Assembly: GCA_013400115.1 (NCBI GenBank)
Contig: VXBP01003649.1
Coordinates: forward strand, 1-64,000
DNA length: 64,000 nucleotides
DNA from: Rhinopomastus cyanomelas
Taxonomy: Eukaryota; Chordata; Aves; Bucerotiformes; Rhinopomastidae
Direction: 5' to 3'
Position 1 is the first letter of the stretch. The number at the start of each line of letters is the position of its first letter. Below are positions 23,492-35,964 of this stretch, one piece after another. Below the pieces are notes generated by a model. The model made no database searches. It worked only from the letters and a program-made list of their open reading frames with translations, and was not told where the DNA came from. The translations under genes were made by a program, and so were the position numbers.

Positions 23492-26462
23492 TGAAGACTC
23501 CAGACTGGTGGAAACAATGGGAAAACACATCCCAGGTAAACATGACTGCACTATCAAGCACATTGCATCTCTTTCAGAGCAGTCCTTGATTCTTCCACAT
23601 TTTAGCAGATGCAGTGAGAGGTGCTAAGAACTTGTCACTTCTGAAAATATCACTAAAATCTGACTTCTCTGAAGGTCATAGATGGGGCAACATCAATGAT
23701 GGATGCTTTCTGCCTAGCTGATTTGTTGATTATCCTCTCAGACTCATTGACACTCAGTTCTTGAGAAAATGGTCCGATTTTACTCTTCCCTGAAATTTTA
23801 AGTTAAATATCAGGTTATTACTGCACTTCTTTTGCATATTTTGGATTTTTCAACACCCAGCAGAAATCATTAGGTACATACCTAATGGACACCCAAAAGA
23901 GCTTTCTTCAGATGTACTCACTCCAACCACCAGGTCTCTGAAGCACCAGATACTGGGATGGAAAACAGAACTACCTGGCATGCATTTCATGTACCACTGA
24001 ACAGAGAATATACATACCAGAGCTCACTGCAAGGCTCATGCTCGGCCAGCTGGGCTCATAAACAGGTTACAGACTTCTTGAATAAATAATGTTGAGAAAA
24101 TCTGTGAACCAAATGTCAAAATAACCCGAGGCTCAGTTTGACCAATGACCAAAGATAAGTTCTGAAGCTTTGTTCTCAGCTGAAAGATGATATGAAACAA
24201 TTTTCCTGTGGCTTTAGCCACCTGTGAGCCTAGAAAAATCTCCTATTAATTCCACTGAGACAGAGTAAGATCTGATTTATTAATGTTTTTCCTGAGGAAA
24301 CAGCTGATGAAAACAGTTGGCAACTGACTACATCACCCAAAAGCTGTGACAACTTTTTCTGAATTAATTAATCACTAAGCAGTTGTCGAAATAAGACTGT
24401 GCAGAACGGGCTTTTGTAGGTATGCTCAACCCATGAAAAATGTTTTCTAAGGTCTCTTTTACTCTTTCCTTAGTCCGTAGAAACCTTCCAAAACAAGATG
24501 CATTCTGCAAACCTTGATCCCATGACAACAAGAATCTGCTGGGTTACTTGTTAACCTTAGTTACCTGGAGAAAAATTATTTTATAAACATCACAGACAAA
24601 AAAAAAGAAAAAAAAGAAAGAAGATAGAAAAGCATGCCTACAAAAAACCTCATGACCTAAACGGGGTGAAATCAAAGCACCAAATGAAAAAGAACAGTGA
24701 GAAAAAGTACTTATAAAACCTTTATGTCCTTCATGAGGGGTCATCGCTTTGGAAAGCTGAGCTTCAATCTTGTTCTATCAGCTGGTTTTCATTTTCAAAT
24801 TAAAACTCTAGTAAAAGAAATTGTTATTTTCCTCTTTGATGTCTGAGTGTTGAAATTTCCTGCTGTCATATAAAATACCCATTTCTGTAACCTGAAGTCA
24901 GACTACGGTAACAATTATATGCCACAGTGACTCATTTTCTTGAGGGCAGGATGCTAGACATTAGTGTACCCAATGCTTGTTAAAGTAACTTGTCTTTTGT
25001 GCCTCAAGACAGTGTTGAATGAAGAGTGCTTTCCCTCTTTGTTGCCTTTTGACAGGGAAACAATTCTGTATTTGACATTCTACTGCTGAGAAAGAGAATT
25101 CAGAGCTTTATGAAGCCAGGGGTCACTTATCCATCAGCTTCTGCTATCTATGACTGCATTTGTTCTAAGTGCTTTAATTGGTCCACAAGGACCTTAAGAC
25201 TAAAACTAAGAATAAATCCACTTTTAGATCTTAGGCACTAGATGGGTTCCCATGATAGTATGTCCCTGATAAGGTAGAAAATAAAAAGTATGTAAAAGAC
25301 TAGAAAAGTCTCCTTTCCCAGAAATGCAGAAAGTGCTTTGGATGATATCACAGAATGTTAGAGTGACAACACTGAGTCAAAGGAGAGGTCAAAGTGTTTT
25401 CACACTTGCAAAGCTGATTTTAGGCTACATATAAATGTGATTTAGTATTACTACACACATACACTACACTAGATGGATCGACATTACTATTTTGTTCATG
25501 TCTGAAATGCAGTTATTACCCTCAAGAAGAAAATCACAACTGTTCATGCTAATAAAATGCTGGTATTCTTGGCAGAGAAAGGTGCTCAGATTTAGTAGGT
25601 ATTTTAATCAAGTAGCAGGATTTCATTCTGCATCATCACTCAGATTTTTTGATGTCCCCAGAACAAGATTTGCTTCTGCAATGATGTTGCTTAGGTCCAA
25701 TAATGTTAATGTCTTTGAACCAGCAGCCTAAACCCTTAGATCAGAGATCTGTTTGTTCTTTTGCTGCTGAATAGGAATACCAGAGAGGTCGACCATTTCA
25801 AATTCCCTCATATCAGTCCTCAAGGTCAAAAATGAGGGGAGAGCAAATTTGTTTAATTATTCCTTAGCTTCTCTGGCATTATGCAGAAGTACTGAATTGT
25901 AAATGACAACCGATTTAGTGATGTTTACATATGAGAAAAAGTTATTCTGGGAAATCAGATTATGAATATTATTGATCCCTGGTTCCCTAGGATGTGTCAG
26001 TGTTAAAATCACGGAGCAGTGAACTGAATTTGACATGCAATATTTTCTATTCTATCTTTTCCCAGCAGATGAGCTCTTTTCCTGCTTGTTAAAAATTGTC
26101 AATATCAGCAACACCCTTTCCTGCATGTGGTATGAGCATCTCCTTCTAATGCGACATTCACATCTTCCCCTAGAAAGAAATAATAACAACCCATGCAATT
26201 TAAAGTACAAGTGTAAATGTCAATCACACAAGAATACAGGAAATAGCTTTACATCCTGGAAGCTTTTAGCAATAAAAAGGAAGAAGAATCACTCTCAGTG
26301 GACTGTTGTGAGTGTATTGCGTCCATTCAAGCAGATGCAGCTTGTGTTCTCTTCATTGCCCATCCAGGAGCAGCTGGGGAAACCATGGATGGTAGGAAGT
26401 TACAGGTGTAATGTTCAGAAAGAACAGATAATGTTCTTTCTGAAGGAAAACTCATTCGACTT
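23492..26462. other. Unique AT-rich sequence, largest repeat-poor block
   Basis: About 3 kb with no recognised repeat family. An A-rich tract lies at 24596-24630. A frame of 145 residues at 26035-26472 reads into a CR1 tail and shows no domain; I treat it as chance. Confidence 0.5.
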
Positions 26463-26919
26463 AGAATCATAGAATCATTAGAGATTAGAAGGGACCTCGA
26501 AAGATCATCTAGTCCAATCCTCCCGCAACAGCAGGATCACCTAGACCAAGGCACAATGGAACAATTTGTCCTAGAGGCTATCTGCAGGCATATCAAGAAC
26601 TGGAGGGTCATTAGGGACAGTTAGCACGGCTTCACAAAGGGAAAGTCATGCTTGACCAACCTGGTAGCCTTTTATGAGGGTGTAACCAGGTGGATAGATG
26701 ATGGCAGAGCAGCGGATGTGGTCTGTCTCAACTTCAGTAAGGCATTTGACACAGTCTCCCACAGCATCTTCAGAGCCAAACTGAGGCAATGTGGTCTAGA
26801 TTATCGAGTAGTGAGGTGGATCGTGAAATGGCTGCAGGGTAGAAGTCAGAGTGTAGTGGTCAATGGGACAGAGTCTGGCTGGAGGTCTGTATCTAGTGGA
26901 GTGTCCGAGGGGTTGGTGT
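26463..26919 (-). mobile_element. CR1 family A with 5' inversion (twin-priming-like)
   Basis: The first 90 bp (26463-26554) are a minus-strand CR1 3' tail (agaatcatagaatcattaga ... aggatcacctagaccaagg). At about 26555 the sequence switches to plus-strand ORF2 RT core (26556-26919). In the element's own orientation this is a 3' end preceded by an inverted upstream part with the intervening sequence lost, the layout expected from twin priming during target-primed reverse transcription. Confidence 0.8.
26556..26919 (+). pseudogene. CR1 reverse transcriptase fragment (inverted part)
   Basis: The plus frame 26652-26951 reads MTNLVAFYEGVTRWIDDG, then CLNFSKAFDTVSHSI and VVRWIVKWLQGRSQS. These are RT blocks preceding the active site. 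The catalytic Asp in the LDFSKAFD block is Asn here, as in the copy at 1.1 kb, and the preceding Y is C. The FADD block is absent. A stop ('agttagcac') interrupts the QHGF block at 26620. Non-functional. Confidence 0.85.
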
Positions 26920-27579
26920 ACTCTTTCACACAGCAAAAACGATTGGTCTAATGTTAAAACTCTTGTCAAATCAGTATGATATTTGTAGTTTCTCTTCATG
27001 AAACTGCATATAAAGTATATTTCAATGGTTCAGTGGAGATTCTGCTTGTGACTGTCACAAACAGAAATGAGAATGTCAAACACTAACAGAAAAGATAAGA
27101 CCAGCTCTTGCTACTTTGTCTTGTGGCTGTTATTCAAGGATTATGCTGTCAATCTGACAAAATAAAGAACAAAGCATTGAATTAAAAACTGCGTCTTTAC
27201 ATTTGCAAGCCAAGAATCAAATGCTTTCCCACTCTCCTTTAACAGAGTCACGTTTTCTTTAACACCTTCTTCCTGAGGACAGTGAAAGAATGTTTTTCAA
27301 TCAGGACATGCATGGTAAGAGAAGGGAGGCTATTGAACAGGAGAATATGTCAGAGAAGCATGAAAAGTAATGAGGCAGTCTGAATTGACTAACAAAAGTC
27401 AATTAGAGTCACAAATTCCAGGTAAACAGAATTGAGTTACATACAGATTCACTGCTGAGCATAGACAGTGGAAGACAGGCCCTGTTCCCAGTGTACCCGT
27501 TTTTAATATGAACTATGTGGAGTAGGATTATGTGTGGCTGATGAAGATGATAAAAGAACTGTTCTCAGATTGTGGGAGA
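26920..27579. other. Unique sequence
   Basis: Nothing recognised. Confidence 0.5.
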
Positions 27580-28058
27580 AAGACAGTTCAAGAAGGACAC
27601 AGAACTGCTGGAGACAGTCCAGCATAGAGCCACACAGATGATGAAGGGAGTACAACACCTTCCTCATGAGGAAAGGCTGAGGGAGCTGGGTCTCTTTAGC
27701 TTGGAGAAGAGGAGACTGAGGAGTGACCTCATTAATGTTTGTGAATATATGAAGGATAGGTGTCAGGAGGATGGAGCCAGGATCTTCTGAGTGTCATCTA
27801 ATGATAGGACAAGGGGCAATGGGTGTAAGCTGGAACATAGGAGGTTCCACATCAATGTGAGAAGAAACTCTTCTCAGTGAGGGTGACAGAGCACTGGAAG
27901 GGGCTGCCCAAGGGGGTTGTGGAGTCTCCTTCAGTGGATACGTTTGAAACTCACCTGGATATGATGCTGTGTGAATTGGTCTAGGTGGTATTGCTCTGGC
28001 AGGGGGATTGGCCTAGATGATCTTTCAAGGTCCCTTTCAATTCCTGATGTTCTGTGAT
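27580..28058 (+). mobile_element. CR1 family A, ORF2 end and 3' UTR
   Basis: The frame 27572-27790 reads QFKKDTELLETVQHRATQMMKGVQHLPHEERLRELGLFSLEKRRLR in parts, the conserved CR1 ORF2 C-terminus. The 3' UTR follows and ends 'ctgatgttctgtgattc' near 28058. It is 5' truncated. Confidence 0.9.
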
Positions 28059-28737
28059 TCTTCAGAAAGTGTAACTTCAGTTATCATCCAAAGAAGTGTT
28101 TAATGACCCAATTTCAGACACGTGATTTTATACATAGACAGAAATTAATCTCATTAAATCATACATTAACAGTGTGTTTCATTGTCAAGTATTGTCTTGA
28201 TGCTTCAGCTATCACTTGTCAAAGATATTGGAGAATTATTTTTCAGTATTGGCCAACCACTAGGGTAGGAAAATAAAAGTTAAAAGAATTTATATATCTT
28301 GAGTAAAAACCTGGAGACCTTAATAATGAGAAGTTTCCTCTGTTCTATGCGCTTAAGCATCCATAGATTGTATCTGGAAGTCATCACATCAAGTAAAAGC
28401 CAAGGTTTGTAAGTAAATAGAAATATTTACCCTTGATATAACTGATCTTAAAGTGTGTACAACACCCATCTCCTCATCCTTAAGCCATAATTTTTTCAGC
28501 AGAACTGTGTTTGCATTCTACACAATCTGTGGCACAGGGATTTAGCTGTCTGTAGCCCATGGCCCAGTTTTGTGTAACACAGAAAAACTGAGCTGTGTGA
28601 GATGTCATAGGCCACAGGCAAAATTTTCTTCTTGAGAAAAATTAAAAACAAGACAGAAGTGATATTGTTGAAAAGGTAGGGCCAGTTTGAACTCCAAGAG
28701 AAATACTGATGTGAAAATGTGTGAAATGCTGAAAAGA
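28059..28737. other. Unique sequence
   Basis: Nothing recognised. Confidence 0.5.
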
Positions 28738-29522
28738 ACCCAACAAGATGAAGTTCTAGTCCCACACTTCGGTCACAACAACCTCTTGCAATGTTACAGG
28801 CTTGGGGAAGAGTGGCTGGAAAGCTGCCTGCTGGAAAAGGACCTGGAGGTGTTGGTCAATACTCAGTTGAATATGAGCCAGCAGTGTGCCCATGTGGCCA
28901 AGAATTTCAACAGCCTGGTTTGCATCGGAAATAGTGTGGCCAGCACGAGTAGGGTAGTGATCATCCCCCTGTACTGGGCACTGGTGAGGCCACACATCAA
29001 ATATCGGGTTCAGTTTTGTCCCCTCACTACTAAAAAAGGACATTGAGGTGCTGGAGCATGTCCAAAGGCCAGTGAAGTTTGTGATGGGTCTAGAACACAG
29101 GTCTTGTGAAGGGCAAGGAGGCTCATGAAGAGCCTGGAGGACAGATCTTATGAGGAGTGACTGAGAGAACTTGTGTTGTTTAGGCTGGAGAGAAGGAGGC
29201 TGAGAGGGCACTGCTCTCTACTGCTGCCTGAAAAGTGATTGCAGCAAAGTGCTTGTTACTTTCTTCTCCCAAGCAATAAAGTGATAGGACAAAAGGAAAT
29301 GGCCTGCAGTTAAACCAAGGGAGGATTAGATTGGATAGTAGGAAAAAATTCTTCACAGAAAGGAACAGACTGCCCAGGGAAGTGGTGGAGTCAGCATCCC
29401 TGAAGGTATTGAAAAGACAAATGTGTGTGGTGCTTAGGAACACAGCTTAGTGGTGACATGACAGTGCAGGGTTAACAGCTGGACTTTATGATTCTAAAGG
29501 TCTCTTTCTTCTCTTTTGTGAC
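28738..29522 (+). mobile_element. CR1 family C, ORF2 C-terminal region and 3' UTR
   Basis: An older CR1 with the segment 'cttggggaagagtggctgga', then the frame 28687-29046 carrying MSQQCAHVAKNFNSLVCIG and LYWALVRPHIKYRVQFC, followed by a 3' UTR ending 'ggactttatgattctaaagg'. The divergence is large and includes a possible local duplication (two 'ggaggctgagagg'/'caaggaggctcatga' stretches near 29118 and 29190). Confidence 0.8.
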
Positions 29523-30171
29523 CCTGAGAAAAAAGATGAACTTAAAAGATCAAGAACCACCCTGTTCCAAGTTTTGATATTTCCCACCTGAGTGATTGCC
29601 TGAGCAGAAAAGACTCATGAGATGCCTGACGCTGAGCATACTTATGTTTAGTCTATTTGTAGGTACTTGCTCTGTGTGTATAGCCAGTCAATAACTTCTG
29701 TTTACTTGCAAACTGTATAATACTACTGCAGTGCTACCGTAGGACCTCTGCACATGGTCAAAGGTGTACAAGGGCACTTTAAAGGGCCCAATAAATGAAA
29801 AGTTAATTTTTTTTTATGACAACCTAAATGTCCAATGTACATAGTGACATACCTAGAAAATGTACACCGCCTTACAGAAGAACAAACCTGCTTTGTGCTA
29901 ACACTGACACTGTCAGAGCACTTAACATTATATAAATACTAATTTTTATATATATTACTAATTTGACACTCTAAACCTTGATTTCTAAACACTTTAAGTC
30001 TGTATGTTGATACACAGTACCAATGAGTTATGAAAATTTATTTAATTTATATAAATTTCATAACACAGTCGTATAATATTCAAATTGAATAAAAACAAGA
30101 AAGAAGCCACAACCCAAACACAGCAGAGCTATGACTGTCTATCAGGTTACACAAAACTGAATTTACACAGG
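29523..30171. other. Unique AT-rich sequence
   Basis: AT-rich with palindromic 'aaatttatttaatttatataaattt' character near 30035-30060. No gene seen. Confidence 0.5.
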
Positions 30172-30386
30172 ATCACAGAACATTAGGGATTGGAAGGGAC
30201 CTTGAAAGATCATGTAGTCCAATCCCCCTGCCACAGCAGGACCATCTAGATCAAGTCACACAGGAACATGTCCAAGCCGGTTTTAAATAGGTTCAGAAAA
30301 GGAGACTCCACAACCTCCTTGGGCAGCCTGTTCCAGTGCTCCATCACCCTCACTGTAAAGAAATTCCTTCTCGTATTGATGTGGAA
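30172..30386 (-). mobile_element. CR1 family A, 3' 215 bp
   Basis: From 'gatcacagaacattaggg' to 'cgtattgatgtggaa', typical family A 3' UTR. Confidence 0.9.
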
Positions 30387-31499
30387 GAGTTTCTGGAACT
30401 TGCAAATATGACTAATTCTCTTTCAAGGAGCCTCCAGCAAGAGTTCAGTAACACAAATGTAATCAAAGTTTGGTTTGCTTCTCAGGTAGTTTTAGAGCAG
30501 AGACATGCTAAATAACTACACAGCGACTGAATGAAGACTTTCTGCACCTTTCAGAAGTCACTGTTGGTGTAAGACTCTCATGTTTTAACAGCTGCTAGTC
30601 ATCGGTCTCAACTCAGTCTAGGTTCTTTGGGGTAGGAGACTCTAGAGTCCTGAGCTTAGTCCTTTCTGCTACACAACCATAAGAAACCAGTGGAAAGCAC
30701 ACAGGCACACCTGTCACCTGTTCTAGTCTTTGCACCAGTCCTTAGGAATTTCTGACAGTCATGAGGATGAAAAAATGACTTTTTTCTACTGCTACTTCTC
30801 TACACAAAGCTGCTCATATATTTTTCACTACTAAACTCAGTAGCCTTTGAAAAACACCATGAGATTTCCACAGAGAAGGTAGGCATTTGCTAGCAACAGT
30901 TTCCAAGTAGAATAGGAATGCATTGCTGGTATTTCTGGTATCATGACCTAAGACCGAAAAAAGTGCTCAATTGTAGTAAAAATAAATCTTCATCTCTTTT
31001 TATGCTTATATTCAAGAAAGAGAAATAAGCAAAGAAGAAAAGATATTAAAGATGCCGATACTTTGCCTGCAGATAGCAACATTTTAATTATTTTTTAAAT
31101 GCAGGAACAAATCTGCTGAAGCTGTGTCTTTTCTTCTTCCTGAAGGAATATGCTAAATAAGCATCTTTTTTTTTTTCCTGGTATAATTTTATGAGCAGCT
31201 ATAATCACTGGACAGATATTATAAAGTTTGTTTCTTGGACATTTATTGTTCCACAGACACCAGAGAGAGCCAGAACACTGAGTAGCTCTTGCACTGCCCT
31301 TGGTCCCCATGTTCTTGGTTTTCACCTTGTCCAGCAGAATGACATCATTTGGTACTTTCATTTCCATGCTGGGTTACTTCCTCATTTAAAGTACTGTCTG
31401 CTATTCTTTCTCAGAAATTAAATCTAGCAGCTAGACCCTTGGAACCACCACCAGCTTCCCCTTTTCCCAAGATTTCTTGGAAAAAAAAAATGTTTTAGA
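30387..31499. other. Unique sequence
   Basis: Nothing recognised. A T run lies near 31167. Confidence 0.5.
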
Positions 31500-31583
31500 G
31501 GTGGGCTTGGTACAGTTAGGGTAATGATTGGACTCTATGATCTTGACAGTCTTTTCCAAACTGAGTGATTCTATGGTTCTGTG
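31500..31583 (+). mobile_element. CR1 family B-like 3' tail
   Basis: 'gattggactctatgatcttg', 'cagtcttttccaaactgag' and 'attctatggttctgtga' mark a short CR1 tail. Confidence 0.8.
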
Positions 31584-32360
31584 AAAAATAGCAGTCCCAT
31601 AGTTTCAATGGCAAATTTCTAGTTTCTTGTTTCAGAAAGAATTCTTCAGTCTGAAGTTGAGCAGAAACCCAGACTTGGAAAACTTGGAAAAGTAGTAAAT
31701 CACTTTATGATCTATAATGACTTTTTCTTTATTACACTTTTCATCCTTTTTCAGCACTGTGAGCCTTGGTGGGGTTGCCTGAGGTCAGAATCTACTTAGT
31801 ACGGTTTCTTCTCTCTTTAAGAGAACAGAATGAAGTTCAATGACAGTCTAAATTCACTGCTACAAAGTCTCCCAAAAATCTTTTTCTAAGACCAAAAGGA
31901 ACATCCAGTGCATTGTTAAATTTTCTTTTAAATTAAATGTAAACCAAGGACAAATGAAGTTTTTCAGAAGCCAGTCTAAAAGGTACAGTCCAACCTTTCA
32001 AAACTGCTGCAGTTCTGGTTATGTACTGGCAGCTGTTGATCTATTGAGCATTTCAAAATACAATTAGTGTGAAGAAGATGCCTGTTTTGGAAAGGGGGAG
32101 GAAAAAAAGAAGAAAAATAAAAAGGCAGTGTCTTTTATTATGAGCTTCCAGGGCTTTGCTGAAAATCTAAAACTTCTTTGATACTGACAGATCAAAATCT
32201 TTTTATCTCATGTACAGCAATACGATTCTAAAAATTTTATTTAAATGACAGCCTGAGCTCTTCAGCAGCACTAATGTAATGTTTCCATCAGGATTAAACT
32301 ACATTCTGTTTAGATGTTTTATGAAGGATGGTGCAGACCAATCTGTCTAGACTGAGAATT
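31584..32360. other. Unique sequence
   Basis: Nothing recognised. Confidence 0.5.
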
Positions 32361-32795
32361 ATCACAGATTCACAGAATCAAAGAACATCAGGGACTGGAA
32401 AGGACCTCGAAAGATCATCTAGTCCAATCCTGCCACAGCAGGATCACATAGGTCAAGTAACACAGGAACATACCCTGGCAAGTTTCAAACATCTCTAGAG
32501 AAGAGGACTCCACAGCCCCCCTGGGCAGCCCCTTCCAGGGCTCTGTCACTCTCACTGTGAAGAAGTTCCTTCTCATATGTGTATGGAACTTCCTCTGTTC
32601 CAGCTTACACCCATTGCCCCTTGTCCTATCATTAGATGACATTGAGAAGAGTCTGGCTCCATCCTCCTGGCACTCAGCCTTCATATATTTATAAATGTTA
32701 ATGGAGTCACCCCTCAGTGTCCTCTTCTCCAAGCTCCAGAGACCCAGCTCCCTCAGGCTTTCCTCATGAGGGAAGTGTTCTACTCCCTTCATTAT
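32361..32795 (-). mobile_element. CR1 family A, 3' UTR and ORF2 end
   Basis: The 3' end at 32361 with extended terminal units (atcacagattcacagaatca) leads through a complete 3' UTR. The minus frame 32415-32792 reads MKGVEHFPHEESLRELGLWSL, the ORF2 C-terminus. Confidence 0.9.
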
Positions 32796-33741
32796 AAGAG
32801 GACTATGTTAAAAAACCCACAGCAGTCTATTTTATTTTACTGAATGAATTGAAAACCAAGTTTTTCTTATTCAGACAAAAGTTGCTGAATCACATTCATA
32901 AACACATTTCTCAGAATTCACATTTGCAAAGTCATAATTTCATGTGGCATCATCACTCATGTGGCATTCACCAGAGTGGGAAAATGCTTACTAGAAACTA
33001 CGAGAAAACCAGGGAGATGGAAAATGTTATGTACTGGTTTCTGTGGGCATGGTTGAGAGCCTGGAAACATAATAACAGCTGTGAAAAACACTTTTTCATT
33101 GAGGCTAAACCAGGCAGGAATTCATCATTATTGGCCTCTCCATGTGTGGCCGTGTTTCTTAGTAAACAAAATTTATCTACCATTTTGGTAGGTTATTCTA
33201 AACTGAGGCGGCATACATAGACAGCTTTTTTTTTTGTGTATGTAAAAAATAAAGCATTAAGGTTGGATTTAAACCCCTCACTCTAGAAAATATTTAGTCA
33301 GTGCTGCTCAACTCCTCAGAATTTCAGATGTTCAGGGAGGAACTGTGTTACAACAGCAATGTGCCAAGACTTATGGCTGCAAGACACAGTGACTTTAGTT
33401 AGTTATTAAGGTTTAGGTACCTGATAAAAACTTTAAAAAACCAAATATTGAGTACTTGCATTTTCTTTTTAAAATGCAATATGAATAGGAAACTACTTTC
33501 TGTGAAGAAAATATTCTGAACAGAAATATGTTCTTGAATGACACTGCTAAAGTATGGAACTATTACTGGCACACCAGCAACAGAAGGGTGCAAGGCTGGA
33601 TGCCACAGGCTGTGATGCAGTAAAACATGCAACACACAGCTGACAGAAGCCCTAGCTAATTTATTTTGACTGAGCTGTACCCATGGAACAATGGTCAGAA
33701 CTTGAACAGTAACCAGCTGAAACATAAAATGACAAATTAAT
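32796..33741. other. Unique sequence
   Basis: Frames of 123 residues (plus, 32849-33220) and 138 residues (minus, 33399-33815) show no recognisable domain or gene-like composition. I treat them as chance. Confidence 0.45.
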
Positions 33742-34046
33742 GTAAGAGGTTTGAGAAAGAGGAGGCTTAGGGGAGACCTCATCGCTCTCTGCATGTGAAA
33801 GAATATTGTAGACATGTTGGTGCTGGTCTCTTCTCACAGGTAGTTAGTGACAGAACCAGAGGGAATGGTTTGAAGCTCCAATAGGGTAGGTTTAGATTTG
33901 ACTTCAGGAATAAATTCTTCATGGAGAGAGTGGATAAATTTAAAAGACCCTTAGATGTGGTTTTGGGGAATCTGGTTTAGGGGTGATAGTTGGACTTGAA
34001 GATCCCAAGGGTCTTTTCCAGCCTGAATGATTCTATGATTCTATGA
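33742..34046 (+). mobile_element. CR1 family B, 3' copy with internal deletions
   Basis: Shares 'gtagttagtgacagaaccag' and the 3' tail with the young family B copies. It lacks about 60 bp around 33935 and about 15 bp near 33985. It ends in two clean units (attctatgattctatgaa). Confidence 0.9.
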
Positions 34047-35545
34047 ACATAAACAAAAAAACCTCTTTCCTGAAATGAACCATAAAGTGTCCTTTCCAAC
34101 CCTCCCACCATTGCTTGCATCTGACTGTTTGTATGATGCAGAATTAGTCCAGAACTGCATACACAGACACAAGATCTGGCCTTAAGGATTCAGAAGACAC
34201 CAGTCACATAGACTATAGTCATATAAACTAGCAGATTCATACACTCAACATGCTACTTTAACCCACAAACTTTCAATAGTGTATTCAGGTCTGAATCAAT
34301 TAGATATTCAGACTGGGAATTATGAGACCTATCCACTTAATTTTTTTCATTGTCATTTAGCAAGGAAATGACTTAATTCACTTCTTGTTCAAAGTACTGG
34401 GGAAGCTCTCACTGTTACAATATAAACCTGGCCTTATAGAACTTTTAAAAGCAGCATAAAAAGCAAGTTGTCTGCTGTCATATACCCCTTGTGGGACACA
34501 CAGAAGGAATCTGTATGCATCTGTTTTGCTCAGATTAAGTTTCTTGCCTCTTTCACTTCCATTCCAAACCTGGAAACTTTGATTACAAATTTGTGGCAGG
34601 AAGGACACATTGTATCCTGCTACTACTCCTTTCAGTGTATTAACTCATGTTAATACAGACATAGCACGAGCATAACCTATCTTGAAGCTAAGAGATGCCT
34701 AAGAGATGTGCATGATAAGATACAGATTATTATTGTCAATACCTTCAGGGCTGCTCAGACCTTTCTCTGTGCTTCTCTGCCGCCTTGTGTATTTAATGTA
34801 CATGTAAAAGGTCTCCTCATCCCTCCCTTCAAGAACTTCTTAGTTCTTAAAACGAAAAGATTACCTGACTAGTTACACATCCATCTCTGCTAAAATTTCT
34901 GTGTAACTTGGGTTCTCTGTGAAGAAGTTCTACCTTTAATACTCTCTCAAATAACATTTTAAAGACTCTTAATTTTCCTCTATTTTAGATATAAGAAATC
35001 TTACAAAAACTTGACTTGGTAACCCTTCAATGTATGTATAGTTTTATTTAAACAGTATTTGTGTATATATAGTATATATATACACAAATAGTATATATAC
35101 ACATTGCTTGGTAAAAGATTCGGCAGAAAATCTTGATAAACTTTTTGTGAAAGAATAAGAGATATTACAAGGTACATGGTTTAAGTAGGTTGTGAATACA
35201 AATGCACAGATAGATAAGGTTGTGTTAACCTTTTAGGTCAGGCTATGTAAATTAAAGCATCCTAATAGTTTAGCATGGAAACTTGAAGTTTATTGAAACT
35301 ATACTTCTAGAAATGGATAATATTAAAGTGTCAATATGCTTTAAAATTCAGAGTTCAACAGTAGAGATTTTAGTTTTGCCTATGTTAATTTCTGTATTTA
35401 AAATTGAGCCTTATATTTCATTGACAGCAATAAAATACTGGCCTTTTTTAGTAGATAGCAGTGTGGGTGAACAGCAGTACAGAAAGTCTGTATGTAATGG
35501 GTCTTGAAGATCTGTAAAATTGTTTTCAAGCTTTCCTCATTGTGC
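34047..35545. other. Unique AT-rich sequence
   Basis: Contains a perfect AT-rich palindrome at 35057-35089; no gene recognised. Confidence 0.5.
35057..35089. repeat. Perfect AT-rich palindrome, 15-bp arms
   Basis: ATTTGTGTATATATA at 35057-35071 and its exact reverse complement at 35075-35089, with the 3-bp loop GTA. A related TA-rich stretch follows to 35103. Confidence 0.95.
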
Positions 35546-35964
35546 ACAGAGCCACAAAAATCATCATCCCAACATGTCTTTTATGAGGAAAGGCTGAGGG
35601 AGCTGGGTCTCTTCAGCTTGGAGAAAAGGAGACCAAGAGGTGACCTCATTGATGTTTATAAATATATGAAGGCTGTGTGTTAAGAAGATGGAGCCAGGCT
35701 CTTCTCCGTGTCATCTAATGACAGGACAAGGGGCAATGGGTGTGAGCTGGAACATGGGAGGTTCCACATCAATATGTGAAGGGACTTCTTCATAGTGAGG
35801 ATGACAGATCACCGGAATGGGCTGCCCAGGGGGTTTATGAAGTTTAAAACCTGCCTGGATATGTTCCTGTATGACTTGACCTAAGTGATCCTGCTGTGGT
35901 AGTGGGATTGGACTAGATGATCTTTTGAGGTCCCTTCCATTCTCTAATGTTCTGTGATTCTGTG
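35546..35964 (+). mobile_element. CR1 family A, 3' UTR copy
   Basis: From 'cacagagccacaaaaatcat' to 'gttctgtgattctgtga'. About 20 bp are missing near 35835 compared with other copies. Confidence 0.9.

Noticed and set aside
25345..25362. 'atcacagaatgttagag' resembling a CR1 tail
   Set aside because: Only about 17 bp; too short to distinguish from chance.
26035..26472. 145-residue plus frame
   Set aside because: Ends inside a CR1 tail, low complexity of hydrophobic and basic runs, no family recognised.
33399..33815. 138-residue minus frame
   Set aside because: No domain; overlaps a CR1 fragment at one end.
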